DNA of 44,343 bases from an uncultured Eubacteriales bacterium (GTDB lineage Bacteria; Bacillota; Clostridia; Christensenellales; Borkfalkiaceae), in NCBI GenBank assembly GCA_900547645.1, contig URHP01000006.1, positions 1 to 44,343 of the forward strand. The letters are read 5' to 3'. The stretch's first letter is position 1, and the number at the start of each line of letters is the position of its first letter. The notes below the pieces were generated by a model. That model was not told the origin of the DNA and made no database searches. It saw only the letters and a list, made by a program, of their open reading frames with translations. Position numbers and translations under genes: made by a program. Shown piece by piece: positions 26,721 to 35,743 of this stretch.

Positions 26721-27353
26721 TTATGCCTTGACGCTCGTCTTCAGCGTGACGACGCTGCCCTTAACCCCGGGGATCGCGCCCTTTACAAGGATCGCGTTGC
26801 GGGCGACGTCCACCCGCACCACTTCGAGGTTCTGAATGGTGACGTTTTCCACACCGTACTGACCTGCGAGGTTCTTGTGCTTGAACACGCGCGAGGGCGA
26901 GCTGTTCGCGCCCATGGAACCCGGCTCCCTGTGCACAGGGCCGACGCCGTGCGTTTCCTTGAGGCGGTGCTGGTTCCAGCGCTTGATGACGCCCGTATAG
27001 CCGTGACCTTTGGTGACGCCCGAAGCGTCCACGTGATCGCCCGCCGCGAAGACGTCCGCTTTGACCTCGTCCCCCACTTTGTAGCCTTCGACGCTGTCGA
27101 GGCGCACTTCGCGCAGGACCTTGCAGGGATTGACGCCCGCCTTCTTGAACTGACCGAGGTCGGGCTTGTTGAGCGCCTTCTCCTTTGCGGGGAGGAAGCC
27201 GAGCTTCAGCGCCGTGTAGCCGTCCGTCTCGGGCGTTTTGACCTGCACCACGGGGCAGGGACCTGCCTCGATGACCGTGACGGGAATGACCTTCCCGTCC
27301 TCCGCAAACAGCTGAGTCATTCCAACTTTGCGGCCGATGATTGCTTTACCCAT
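26721..27353 (-). CDS. rplC: 50S ribosomal protein L3
   Basis: 210 residues. The start is ATG at 27353 (MGKAIIGRKVGMTQLF), 12 bases after AAAGGAG; a GTG four codons earlier lies too close to that site. The conserved loop GHGYTGVIKRWN and the block around HREPGSMGANSSPSRV are intact. Early 50S assembly protein with a loop reaching the catalytic centre. Confidence 0.97.
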   Translation of the reverse strand: MGKAIIGRKVGMTQLFAEDGKVIPVTVIEAGPCPVVQVKTPETDGYTALKLGFLPAKEKALNKPDLGQFKKAGVNPCKVLREVRLDSVEGYKVGDEVKADVFAAGDHVDASGVTKGHGYTGVIKRWNQHRLKETHGVGPVHREPGSMGANSSPSRVFKHKNLAGQYGVENVTIQNLEVVRVDVARNAILVKGAIPGVKGSVVTLKTSVKA

Positions 27354-27410
27354 CGTAAAGTTCACTCCTTTTTTCGTTTATTTTCCGATACCTTGAAAAA
27401 GTATCCGATC

Positions 27411-27710
27411 TTACAGCTTTACTTTGATGTCCACGCCCGCGGGCAGGTGGATGGAATCGAGCAGCTTCGCGTTGGGCGAATAGATGTCGATGATGCGCTT
27501 GTAGGTGCGCATTTCGAACTGCTCGCGCGAATCCTTATCTTTATGAGGGCTCCTCAAAATGGTGACGATCTCGCGCTCGGTGGGAAGCGGAATGGGACCG
27601 GAGATCTTCGCTCCGCCCTTCTGCATCGTCTCGACGATGCGGCTTGCCGCCTGGTCCACGAGCTCGTGGTCGTACGCCGAAAGTTTGATTCTGATTTTCT
27701 GACTTGCCAT
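27411..27710 (-). CDS. rpsJ: 30S ribosomal protein S10
   Basis: 99 residues. [39 protein letters not shown] and C-terminal [11 protein letters not shown]. It is a head protein and also NusE, the partner of NusB and NusG in antitermination. First gene of the supercluster; AAAGGAG site. A 57-base gap follows before rplC. Confidence 0.98.
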   Translation of the reverse strand: MASQKIRIKLSAYDHELVDQAASRIVETMQKGGAKISGPIPLPTEREIVTILRSPHKDKDSREQFEMRTYKRIIDIYSPNAKLLDSIHLPAGVDIKVKL

Positions 27711-27968
27711 AACCTACTCCTTTTTTATACTAACTTTGTATTCGCATGTCAACGCACCCGTGCGTATCGAGGACCTCTATCAAAAAAACACGCGTCGTTT
27801 TGCGGTGTTTTCTCGCAAAAGCCTTCGGTTAGTCGCAGGAGTCGGGCTCCCACATTTGTCAGCGGAAATTATCTGCCGAGGGGCTTTCGTCCTCGCTTTT
27901 TCAGTAACTTCCCGCCTCAACCCTATACGCCGTTGTGCGCGGCAAAAGACCTGCCGCTTTGACACAGC
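27711..27968 (-). promoter_or_regulatory. Structured 5' leader of the S10 operon
   Basis: About 255 untranslated bases from the predicted start (~27968) to rpsJ. On the minus-strand RNA there is a branched domain in which GAAAGCC and CTCGG pair with CCGA and GGCTTT (about 27817-27887), with an inner GGGAG / CTCC hairpin. It is followed by a terminator-like hairpin (27782-27811: AAAACAC / GTGTTTT plus a 7-T run) and a small ACGCA / TGCGT hairpin. The layout (sensor domain, terminator, open reading frame) fits attenuation by a ribosomal protein, but no known consensus was matched. Confidence 0.55.
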
Positions 27969-27974
27969 CTGTAT

Positions 27975-28003
27975 ACTATACCATCTTTTCGGGGGGAAGT
28001 CAA
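27975..28003 (-). promoter_or_regulatory. Main promoter of the S10-spc-alpha cluster
   Basis: On the minus strand, -35 TTGACT (27998-28003), 17-base spacer containing a C6 run, -10 TATAGT (27975-27980). Confidence 0.82.
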
Positions 28004-28162
28004 ACGTTTGAACGAAGTTTTTTGCAAATTTTCGGGCTTTTTTTGCCTTTTTTTGCCGTTTTCCGCCCCATCCGGCACATGTTGTATTTGTGGACCGCTT
28101 CCGCACAAGATATACATTGTCTGCCCCCGTGCGTGGAAATTTTTTTGCAGGCGGAAAATGAT

Positions 28163-28191
28163 TTGACAGAATGCGGCGCGGCGCGTACAAT
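28163..28191 (+). promoter_or_regulatory. Promoter of the DUF1275 gene
   Basis: Consensus -35 TTGACA (28163-28168), 17-base spacer, -10 TACAAT (28186-28191). The start point would fall at 28197-28199, on the ATG itself. Between this and the S10 promoter (28004-28162) I see only T-rich sequence without a recognisable element. Confidence 0.8.
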
Positions 28192-28198
28192 TTGTGTC

Positions 28199-28930
28199 AT
28201 GCGGTACTATCGGAAAAAACTTGCCGCCTTCCCCGTGTTCGAATGGCTGGAAGTCGGCATCCTGCTGTGTGTGACGGGCGGATTTCTGGACGCGTACACC
28301 TATGTGACGCGGGGCGGCGTGTTCTGCAACGCGCAGACGAGCAACCTCATCTTTTTAACGCTTGGGCTCGCCTCGGGCAACGGCACGGACGCGCTGCGCT
28401 ACCTTATCCCCGTGCTGCTGTTCATTGCGGGCGTATTCCTGAGCGAACTTTGTCTGCATCTGGCAAAAAAGAAGCGCGAAGAATTCCGCGGACACAGCTA
28501 TGTGCTCGCAGGCGAGATCGCCGTGCTCATCGCGGTGGGATTTCTGCCCGCCTCGGCGCCCGATATGCTGGTGAACGCACTCGTCTCCCTTGCCGCCGCC
28601 GTGCAGTTCGACAACTTCCGCAAGATGGAAGGCAAACCCTTTGCCACGGCATTCTGCACGGGCAACATGCGCTCGGCAACCGAGCACGCCATGCATTCCG
28701 TGGCAGAAAAGGATGCGGGCGCGCTGAAAGTAACGGCAAAATATCTGATTCTCATTGTCGCCTTTTTGTGCGGCGTGCTTGCCGGATACTTCGCCTCGCA
28801 GGCGCTCGGGGGATACGCCGCTTTCCTTGCGGCGGCCGTCCTGCTGCTGGTGCTGGGCTGCATCCTGACGGGGAACGCCATGCAAAAGCGCATCTGCGCG
28901 CAGCAGGCGGCTTCCGAACAACAACCGTAA
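28199..28930 (+). CDS. DUF1275 (YoaK-family) membrane protein
   Basis: 243-residue inner-membrane protein with about six hydrophobic helices. Family block near the N-terminus: GGFLDAYTYVTRGGVFCNAQTSN, and mid-protein FDNFRKMEGKPFATAFCTGNMRS. DUF1275 proteins are widespread and have no established function. The start at 28199 aligns with the family start; there is no ribosome site upstream, and the -10 box predicts a transcript starting at the ATG. The next gene follows after 10 bases. Confidence 0.88.
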   Translation: MRYYRKKLAAFPVFEWLEVGILLCVTGGFLDAYTYVTRGGVFCNAQTSNLIFLTLGLASGNGTDALRYLIPVLLFIAGVFLSELCLHLAKKKREEFRGHSYVLAGEIAVLIAVGFLPASAPDMLVNALVSLAAAVQFDNFRKMEGKPFATAFCTGNMRSATEHAMHSVAEKDAGALKVTAKYLILIVAFLCGVLAGYFASQALGGYAAFLAAAVLLLVLGCILTGNAMQKRICAQQAASEQQP

Positions 28931-28940
28931 AGGAGGTCAT

Positions 28941-29564
28941 ATGACAGAACGAACGATCGCGGTGACGGGAAAAGGCATCCTTCGCCTGGTTCCCGACCTT
29001 GCAAGACTCACCCTCGCGGTGTCCGCTTCGGACGCGGACTACGCGGCGGCGGTGCACGCCGCAGAAGAACATGCGGCAAACGTCAAAAACGCGCTTGCCG
29101 GCGTTGCAGGCGCGGAGAACGTGAAGGCGGCGTCCGTACGCGTCGAACCGCATTTTGAGACGGTGACGGAAAACGGCGTGCAGACGCGCAGGCAGACGGG
29201 ATACACGGCGACGCGCCGCCTGCGCGCGGAACTTTGCGCACGGCCCGCCCTGCTTGCCGAGGCATTGCAGGCAGTCGCGCAGAGCGGCGCCGCACCCGAA
29301 CTGAGCGTGGAATACACGCTCGCGGAAGCGGACAAGGCGCGCAGGAAGGCGCTTGCCCTTGCCGTCAGAGACGCAAAAAAGCGCGCCGAGGCGATCGCCA
29401 AAGCGGCGGACGTCAGACTGAGCGGCGTGCGGTCGATGGAATGCGGCGCGCAGAACGCCTTCCCCGCCGTACGCGCCATGGCGATGCGCGCGGACCTTGC
29501 CGACCTCGCCCCCGAAGAGATCGAGATCTGCGAGGAAGTCCGGGCAGTCTTCGACATCGGCTGA
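28941..29564 (+). CDS. SIMPL-domain (DUF541) protein
   Basis: 207 residues. Typical SIMPL start TERTIAVTGKGILRLVPDLARLTLAVS, then a helical segment with many Ala/Lys and the C-terminal part SVEYTLAEADKARRKALALAVRDAKKRAEAIAKAADV. No signal peptide is seen, unlike the periplasmic E. coli YggE; the protein appears cytosolic. SIMPL proteins form oligomers of poorly defined role. Perfect AAAGGAGG site; second gene of an operon with DUF1275. Confidence 0.87.
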   Translation: MTERTIAVTGKGILRLVPDLARLTLAVSASDADYAAAVHAAEEHAANVKNALAGVAGAENVKAASVRVEPHFETVTENGVQTRRQTGYTATRRLRAELCARPALLAEALQAVAQSGAAPELSVEYTLAEADKARRKALALAVRDAKKRAEAIAKAADVRLSGVRSMECGAQNAFPAVRAMAMRADLADLAPEEIEICEEVRAVFDIG

Positions 29565-29569
29565 AAAAA

Positions 29570-29599
29570 GGAGCCGCTCTCGGCGGCTCCCTTTTTTTT
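29570..29599 (+). terminator. Bidirectional terminator
   Basis: Stem GGAGCCGC / GCGGCTCC, loop of 5, an A run before and a T run after (29592-29599). It lies between the convergent SIMPL and MFS genes and can serve both. Confidence 0.9.
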
Positions 29600-29601
29600 G
29601 T

Positions 29602-30777
29602 TTATTCCGCAACCGCGGGCGGCGTTTTGCGCTTCGAGCGGTTCAGAAGTTCGGTCATGCACAGAAGGAACACGGCGAATACCGCCAGATAGAGCGGCAG
29701 GAAGGCGATGTCCGCATACTGTGGGATCAGCCCGAACAGCGGCGGCATAAAGGTGGTGCCGATATAGGCAAACGCCATCTCCACGCCGATGACCGCCTGG
29801 GAGTTTTCCGCGCCGAAGTTTGCGGGCGTGGAATGGATGATGGAGGGATAGACGGGCGCGCAGCCGAAGCCGATGATCAGAAATCCGGCAACGGCGACCG
29901 CGTATGTATCAAAGGGAAGCGCAAGCAGCACGATACCCGCCATCATGACGGCAATGCCGATGCGAATGAGCCGCTTGTCCCCCAGCTTTTCCGAAACGAA
30001 ACCGCTCACAAGCCTTCCCGCCGTGATCCCGATATAAAAGAGCGAACCGAGCATGGCGGCGAGTTCCGCGCTCACCTGTCTGTGTTCGGTAAAATAACTG
30101 CTTGCCCACTGCATGGCGGTCGCCTCCACCGCCGAATAGCAGAAAAACGCGACCAATATGAAGACGACGCCCCGAAGGCGCAGCGTCTGCGGGAGCGTGA
30201 GCGGCTTGCCGCCGCCCGCCTCCGGCGCGGCGCGCTTTTTCCAGAGCGGCAGACTGAGGAGCAGCACGGCGCACAGCCCGAACTGCACATAGGAAACGAG
30301 CGAATAGCCGCCCTGCCAGCCTGCGCCGCCCGTGATCGCCGCGCTCATGATGAAGGGACTGATGAGCGCACCCATGCCCCAGAAACAATGCAGCCAGCTC
30401 ATGTGACGGGACTTATAATGCAGGGCGACATAATTGTTGAGCGCTGCGTCCACGCCGCCCGCGCCCAGCCCGTAAGGCACCGCGATGATGCACAGCACCC
30501 AGAAAGCGCCCGCAAAGGAGAAGCCGAGCATGGCGCCCGCCGTCATCAGGACGCTGATGAATGTGACGAGCCCCGTTCCGAGTTTGCGCGTCAGGAAATC
30601 GGACGCAAGCGAGGACACGACCGTCCCCGCAGCAATGATCATGGATACCAGCCCCATGGCGGAGATGGGCGCGCCGAGCTCCGTATGCATGACGGGCCAG
30701 CCCGAACCGAGCAGCGAATCGGGAAGCCCCAATCCGATAAAGGCAAGATAGATGACGGCAAGCAGCAAAGAAGCCAT
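29602..30777 (-). CDS. MFS transporter, possibly a sugar permease
   Basis: 391 residues with about twelve hydrophobic helices in two halves joined by a basic loop (LWKKRAAPEAGG). The N-terminal half has DFLTRKLGTGLVTF, the MFS loop 2-3 (RxGR-like) position, and VPYGLGAGGVDAALNNYVAL; the C-terminal half has FIIGFGCAPVYPSIIHSTP, reminiscent of the FucP-type sugar/H+ symporter branch. The ATG at 30777 is preferred over a GTG at 30783 because of its distance from GAGG. It lies downstream of the alpha-galactosidase gene but behind a terminator, so it is a separate unit. Galactoside or sugar transport is inferred from context only. Confidence 0.82.
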   Translation of the reverse strand: MASLLLAVIYLAFIGLGLPDSLLGSGWPVMHTELGAPISAMGLVSMIIAAGTVVSSLASDFLTRKLGTGLVTFISVLMTAGAMLGFSFAGAFWVLCIIAVPYGLGAGGVDAALNNYVALHYKSRHMSWLHCFWGMGALISPFIMSAAITGGAGWQGGYSLVSYVQFGLCAVLLLSLPLWKKRAAPEAGGGKPLTLPQTLRLRGVVFILVAFFCYSAVEATAMQWASSYFTEHRQVSAELAAMLGSLFYIGITAGRLVSGFVSEKLGDKRLIRIGIAVMMAGIVLLALPFDTYAVAVAGFLIIGFGCAPVYPSIIHSTPANFGAENSQAVIGVEMAFAYIGTTFMPPLFGLIPQYADIAFLPLYLAVFAVFLLCMTELLNRSKRKTPPAVAE

Positions 30778-30824
30778 AAACACGCGACCTCGTGAGAATT
30801 CGTACTATCCTAACATTTCCGCAC

Positions 30825-30866
30825 AAAAAAAGCAAGGGAAAACACAACGGTCTCCCTTGCTTTTTT
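30825..30866 (-). terminator. Terminator of the galT-galK-aga operon
   Basis: AAAAAAAGCAAGGG pairs with CCCTTGCTTTTTT (30854-30866), 15-base loop; 8 bases after the alpha-galactosidase stop. Confidence 0.85.
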
Positions 30867-30873
30867 GTTTGCG

Positions 30874-33048
30874 TCAGGTTTCTTCGGTGAGCAGCACGAG
30901 GCGGTGTGAAAACTCCGCAAATCCTTCCTTGGACAAATTGAGTCCGATCTGCAGATAGTACTCGCCCGAATGCACCGCGCCGTCCAATGTGTTGCGGTAC
31001 TTCTTTTTCCGGTCCAGACCTTTCAGGCGCACGAAGCGGAACATGTCCTGCTCCTTCAGCTTGTTCATGAAAAGCACGACCGACGCGGACGCATCCCGCG
31101 AAACGCACTGCATGCACATATGATTCCCTTCATAGGGCGCGCGCAGGTGATAGAGCGTTCCGTTTGCGATGACGTCGCGGTGATATTTTTTATAGATCTC
31201 CGCCGTCTGCGCAAGCTCCGCGATCTCCCCTTCCGTCAGAAGGTTGGGATTCATCTCATAGCCGTACGTACCGAACAGCGCGAGCGCCGCCTTGGCGGAA
31301 TAGGAAGCCACTTTGCTGTCGTTGACGTGCGAACCGATGCACGAGAGCGGATAGCCGAGCGACGTGTTGAACTGAATATCGATGCGCTGCGCGGGATCGG
31401 ACTCGTCCGAACACCAGATCTGCGGGCAGTAGTACAGGGTACCCATGTCGAAGCGACCGCCGCCCGAAGCGCAGCCCTCGAACATGGTATGGGGATATTC
31501 CCTTGTGAGACGTCCGAGAAGCGCATAATATCCGAGCACGAGACGGTGATAGATCTCGCCCTGCCTCTCGGGCGGGAACGCTGCGGAAACGTGTTCCGCC
31601 ACGACGCGGTTATAGTCCCACTTGATGTAGTCCACGGGATACTCTTCGAGGAACGCCTTCATCTGCGCATAGATGTTTTCCACCACGTCGGGATTGGAAA
31701 AATCGAGGTGCAGCTGATGCCGCCCGAGCGCAAGCTCCTTTCTCTCCCAGCCGAGCGCATATTCCGGATGCGCGCGGAAGAGATCGCTGTCGGGATTGAC
31801 CATCTCCGGCTCGAACCAGATGCCGAACTTCAGTCCCCGTTCGCGGCAGTGCGCCATGACGCGGTGCAGGTCGATCTTCCCTTTGTTGACCGTCCAGTCG
31901 CCCAGCCCCGCAAGGTCATTGTCGCGCGCGCCGAACCAGCCGTCGTCCAGAACGAACAGCTCGGTGCCGATCTTGCACGCGTCGTCGATATACGAAAGAA
32001 TGAGGTCGGTATCGAAATGAAACGTGCAGCCCTCCCAGGAATTGAACAAAACGGGCTTATATTCGCAATTGTCCGCATACGTCATGAGGTTTTCGCGGAT
32101 AAAGCGATGGAATGTCTGCGACATGGCGTCAATGCCGTGCGAAGAATATACGATCACCGCCTGCGGCGTACAGAAGACCTCGCCGGGGGCGAGCGTCCAC
32201 TCGAAGTCCTCGTCGTTCATGCCGTACGTGATATGCAGCCCGCGCAGAAAATTGGTAAAGGTGCGGAACTTGAAGTTCCCGCTGTAGACCAGATTGAACC
32301 CGATGACCTCGCCGCAGTCCATGGTCGCGCTGCGCTCTTTGAGAAAGACGAAGGGATTTTCCTCCGCGGAAGAGCGCCCGAGATTGGAGGAGACCTCCTG
32401 CACGCCATCCGCGACGGGATTGCAAAAATAGTCGCGCTCCTTCGCCCAGCGCCCGCCGAAATGCACGAGATCGTAATCGCAGCGCGGAAGATCGAGCTGC
32501 ATGGACATGGCGCGCGTCAGACGCACCTTCTTCTTGCCCGTGTTTTCAAAACGGAAACTCTTGACGAGCGCGTCCTTGTCCGCAAACAGCGTGAGATACA
32601 GGTGCGCGCGCACATGCAGATCGCTGTCTTCCAGCAGGATATCCGCCGTTTCGCACCTTCCGTGCGCGTGAGGGAGCCCCTCGATGGCGGGCGCTTCCTT
32701 CAGAAGACGGACGCTGCGGAAGCGGAAATCGGTGATGAACGAACCGCGCTCGTCGCGGACGATCACGGGCGCGCCGCGCTTGTCCGCCAACCCGTGCGGC
32801 GAGATCTCCAGCGGCGCGGCGTCAAACTTGAACGCGTCCGCATATCCCGTCTCCTTTCCGCTTGCCGCATCGTAGCGGGGCGTCGACAATTCGTCCGCCC
32901 TGCGGACGCAGTCAAAGTCCGCATAATCGGAAAGGCTTCTGCCGAAGTACAGCGTCTCCAGATAGCCCGCGTCATTCACATAGACCGCATACCCTATGCT
33001 CTTATTGTCCAGCACGAGTATGCGCGTCTTTTTGTCATACCTGATCAT
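30874..33048 (-). CDS. aga: Alpha-galactosidase, GH36
   Basis: 724-residue retaining alpha-galactosidase releasing galactose from melibiose/raffinose-type sugars or galactomannan side chains. N-terminal beta-supersandwich (about 1-320), then the TIM barrel: GTELFVLDDGWFGARDND (about 362-378), KFGIWFEPEMVNPDSDL, the nucleophile Asp478 in YIKWDYNR, and acid/base Asp548 in CSDESDP. EGCASGGGRFDMG is the family GGG motif. No signal peptide, so it is cytosolic and needs a transporter. Length matches clostridial/lactobacillar enzymes. Third gene after galT and galK, with a 99-base gap that shows no promoter or terminator. Confidence 0.95.
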   Translation of the reverse strand: MIRYDKKTRILVLDNKSIGYAVYVNDAGYLETLYFGRSLSDYADFDCVRRADELSTPRYDAASGKETGYADAFKFDAAPLEISPHGLADKRGAPVIVRDERGSFITDFRFRSVRLLKEAPAIEGLPHAHGRCETADILLEDSDLHVRAHLYLTLFADKDALVKSFRFENTGKKKVRLTRAMSMQLDLPRCDYDLVHFGGRWAKERDYFCNPVADGVQEVSSNLGRSSAEENPFVFLKERSATMDCGEVIGFNLVYSGNFKFRTFTNFLRGLHITYGMNDEDFEWTLAPGEVFCTPQAVIVYSSHGIDAMSQTFHRFIRENLMTYADNCEYKPVLFNSWEGCTFHFDTDLILSYIDDACKIGTELFVLDDGWFGARDNDLAGLGDWTVNKGKIDLHRVMAHCRERGLKFGIWFEPEMVNPDSDLFRAHPEYALGWERKELALGRHQLHLDFSNPDVVENIYAQMKAFLEEYPVDYIKWDYNRVVAEHVSAAFPPERQGEIYHRLVLGYYALLGRLTREYPHTMFEGCASGGGRFDMGTLYYCPQIWCSDESDPAQRIDIQFNTSLGYPLSCIGSHVNDSKVASYSAKAALALFGTYGYEMNPNLLTEGEIAELAQTAEIYKKYHRDVIANGTLYHLRAPYEGNHMCMQCVSRDASASVVLFMNKLKEQDMFRFVRLKGLDRKKKYRNTLDGAVHSGEYYLQIGLNLSKEGFAEFSHRLVLLTEET

Positions 33049-33147
33049 CCTTCTCCCCTATTCTTTCAAAATTTGAATTGCGTCCCGCCGTACGACGCCG
33101 CGAAACGTCATCTCCCGCGCCGTATCCGCATCCCGGAATTTCAGACG

Positions 33148-34281
33148 TTACGACAATTTTGTGACGATGATGCCGTCTTCCACCGTACAGTCGTAGAAGG
33201 AAGGCTCATAGCCGATCTTGCCCGTATATTTTGCGGCGACCGTCTTCTTGAAATCGGCGACGCCGTCCTTACGGACGATGGAGACCGTGCAGCCGCCGAA
33301 GCCCGCGCCCGTCATGCGCGAACCCGCGCAGGCAGGATGCGCCTGCGCCGCCGCGGCAAGCGTATCCAGCTCGACGCCCGTCACCTCATACAGATCGCGC
33401 AGCGACGCGTGCGAAGCGTTGAGCAGTTCCCCGAGCGAAGCGACGTCCCCGCGCTTCATCGCGCCCGCCGCACGGCGCACGCGGTCGCACTCCTCCACGA
33501 CGTGGCGCGCGCGATTGCGCACCATTCCGTGACCGTCCAGAACATCGGCAATGCGTTCGAACGCATCCGGCGTAAGTTCCGCAAGGCAGGAAATATCCGC
33601 CTTGGTCTTCAGCAGTTCCAGCGCAAGCTCGGTCTCTGCGCGGCGTTCGTTATACTTGCTCTCCACAAGGCTGTGGGGCTTGTTGCAGTTGGCGATAACG
33701 AGCGTGTAATCTCCCAGCAGAATGGGAACATACTCGCGCGCGAGCGTCTTGCAGTCGAGCAGGATGGCGTTATCCTTTTTGCCGCACGCCGAAGCGTACT
33801 GGTCCATGATGCCGCAGTTCACGCCCGCATATTCGCGCTCCGCCTTCTGCGCGACAAGCGCGATCTCGACGGGATCGAGCGTCTCCCCCGCAAGCGTTGC
33901 GAGCGCGGCGATCGTGGAAACCTCGATCGCGGCAGAGGAGGAAAGTCCGCTGCCGAAAGGCACCGTACAGTCATGCACCATGTCGCAGCCGACGATCTTG
34001 TGCCCTGCCTGCTGCCAGAGATATGCGCAGCCCGCGGGATAATTGGCATACTTGACGTCTTTATACTCTCCCAGCCGCGCAATGTCCAGCGTAACGCGCG
34101 CGGGAATGTCCGTCCAGGAAAGGTTGATCTTATCCGTTCCGTTGGGACGGACATAGATGGTATTCTTCAGCGAAAGCGCGGCGGGCATGACCTTGCCCCC
34201 GCAGTAATCGACGTGTTCGCCGATGAGGTTGACGCGTCCCGCTGCGGAGACTTTGTAAGCATATTCTTTTTCGTTAATCAT
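33148..34281 (-). CDS. galK: Galactokinase
   Basis: 377 residues, GHMP-kinase fold. Phosphorylates galactose at C1 with ATP (Leloir pathway). Signature GRVNLIGEHVDYCGG near the N-terminus (Val and Cys replace the usual Thr and Asn), ATP-binding VPFGSGLSSSAAIE, catalytic-Asp block GVNCGIMDQYASA and C-terminal GAGFGGCTVSIV. The start at 34281 overlaps the end of galT by 8 bases, so translation is probably coupled. The substituted signature residues leave open a preference for N-acetylgalactosamine or another hexose, but the neighbours favour galactose. Confidence 0.93.
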   Translation of the reverse strand: MINEKEYAYKVSAAGRVNLIGEHVDYCGGKVMPAALSLKNTIYVRPNGTDKINLSWTDIPARVTLDIARLGEYKDVKYANYPAGCAYLWQQAGHKIVGCDMVHDCTVPFGSGLSSSAAIEVSTIAALATLAGETLDPVEIALVAQKAEREYAGVNCGIMDQYASACGKKDNAILLDCKTLAREYVPILLGDYTLVIANCNKPHSLVESKYNERRAETELALELLKTKADISCLAELTPDAFERIADVLDGHGMVRNRARHVVEECDRVRRAAGAMKRGDVASLGELLNASHASLRDLYEVTGVELDTLAAAAQAHPACAGSRMTGAGFGGCTVSIVRKDGVADFKKTVAAKYTGKIGYEPSFYDCTVEDGIIVTKLS

Positions 34282-35743
34282 GGATAAAACCTGCCTTTTC
34301 GATCATAAATTGTGCCGTCTCCGCCTGCGTCTTGAACACGGCGGTATTGCCGAGAATGCGCTCGCACACGCTGGCGAGCTCCTTTTTCACCGCTTCATGC
34401 GCCGATTCTGCGGTAAACGAGGGCGCCATTGCCTTGAGTTCGCCGAAGATCATCCGATAGTCCGCATATTTTTCGGGAAGCGCTTCTCCCGAAACGAGCA
34501 GTTTTTCAAGATCGGCGAGCTCTTCCACGAGCCGCCCGGGCAGGATGAACAACCCCTGCGCTTCGATGAGCCCGATGGACTCCTTTTTGATGACGTGGAA
34601 TTCGGGATGCGCGTGGAACACGCCGTCGGGATATTCTTCCGTCGTGATATTGTTGCGGAGAATGAGATTCATCTCATACCCGCGCGCCGTCTTGACGACG
34701 GTCGGGCTGACGGCGCTGTGCACGCCGTCCTTGTCTTCGGGGATGATGCCGCGCGCCCTGTCCTCATACGAGCACCACGCTTCGCGGATGACTTCAGAGC
34801 AATCGGCGACGCGCTGCGCGTCCTTTCCGATCACGCGTACCGCCGTGCCGAACCAGTCGAGAACGCCCACTTCGACGTCGGGAAATTCGGGATGGCTGAG
34901 CGCGACCGAGATCTTTGCACGGTGCAGGGGAAGCACCTCGCCGCCGCCCTGGAAGTGATCGTGCGCGAGCACGCTCCCGCCGATGCGGGGAAGCGGCGCG
35001 TTGCAGCCGATAAAGTAGTGCGGGAAGAGATCGACAAACTGCATGAGCTTGACGAACGTCCCGCGGTCCACATGCATGGGAATGTGCTTTGCGTTGACGG
35101 CAATGCCGTGCTGATAGAAGTATCCGTACGGCGAGAACTGCCAGAACCACTCCTCTCCGCCAAGTTCAAGCGTCACGGTACGCAGCGTCCGCTTGCTGCG
35201 CCCGAAATATCCCTCGTTCTCGCGGCAGATGGTGCATTTGGGATAGCCCCCCTTCACGCTGTTGCCGCTGACCGCTTTTTTGGGATCGCGGAACTCGGGC
35301 TTTGCCTTGTTGATGGTGACGATCAGACCGTTCTCCGCCGAAAAACGCGGATTGGCGTCCAGCTTTTCCTTCTTCACATAGTCGGAGAGCACGGAATAGG
35401 AGTACAGCCATTCCGTTGCCTCTTCGGAGGAGACCGCCATATGCGCGGCGAACGCCTCTTCCACGGACTCGGGCGGGAGCATGAGCGCACCCATCACGCT
35501 GTCCGTCAGCCGCTCCGCACGCTCCGCAGCGGGCAGCCCCGCGCGCGCGCACGCGTCAACCAACTCCCGCAGGAGCACGGAGACGCTTCTTCCGTCATAC
35601 GCCTGTCCCGCGCCCTCGTAGCTCTCGAGCCCCACAAGGTCGAGCACCGTGTTGCGCACATACGTCTCGTTGCGCGCCGAAAGTCCCAGCTTCGCGCGCG
35701 CGTACGCGATCAGCCGATCGATCGCATCGCAAACTTCCTTCAT
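34274..35743 (-). CDS. galT: Galactose-1-phosphate uridylyltransferase, class II
   Basis: 489 residues, the long Firmicutes class II form. Exchanges UMP between UDP-glucose and galactose-1-phosphate. Conserved blocks: PHYFIGCNAPLPRIGGSVLAHDHFQGG (split as two halves around residues 225-255), FSPYGYFYQHGIAVN and MRCHEY-like MILRNNITTEEYPDG. The HDHFQ histidines correspond to the catalytic His region. First gene of the operon; no galE is present in the window, so UDP-galactose epimerisation must be encoded elsewhere. GGGAGG site before the ATG. Confidence 0.94.
   Translation of the reverse strand: MKEVCDAIDRLIAYARAKLGLSARNETYVRNTVLDLVGLESYEGAGQAYDGRSVSVLLRELVDACARAGLPAAERAERLTDSVMGALMLPPESVEEAFAAHMAVSSEEATEWLYSYSVLSDYVKKEKLDANPRFSAENGLIVTINKAKPEFRDPKKAVSGNSVKGGYPKCTICRENEGYFGRSKRTLRTVTLELGGEEWFWQFSPYGYFYQHGIAVNAKHIPMHVDRGTFVKLMQFVDLFPHYFIGCNAPLPRIGGSVLAHDHFQGGGEVLPLHRAKISVALSHPEFPDVEVGVLDWFGTAVRVIGKDAQRVADCSEVIREAWCSYEDRARGIIPEDKDGVHSAVSPTVVKTARGYEMNLILRNNITTEEYPDGVFHAHPEFHVIKKESIGLIEAQGLFILPGRLVEELADLEKLLVSGEALPEKYADYRMIFGELKAMAPSFTAESAHEAVKKELASVCERILGNTAVFKTQAETAQFMIEKAGFIHD

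Noticed and set aside
28004..28162. Second regulatory element between the S10 and DUF1275 promoters
   Set aside because: The stretch is T-rich but I see no inverted repeat, hairpin or further promoter of reasonable quality.
33049..33147. 29-codon in-frame continuation after the galK stop
   Set aside because: A stretch of this length without a stop is expected by chance at this GC content, and the peptide has no hydrophobic or domain-like character.
30970..34287. 1105-codon open frame on the plus strand
   Set aside because: It is antisense to the alpha-galactosidase and galactokinase genes, which show clear catalytic motifs. Long shadow frames are expected in GC-rich genes.
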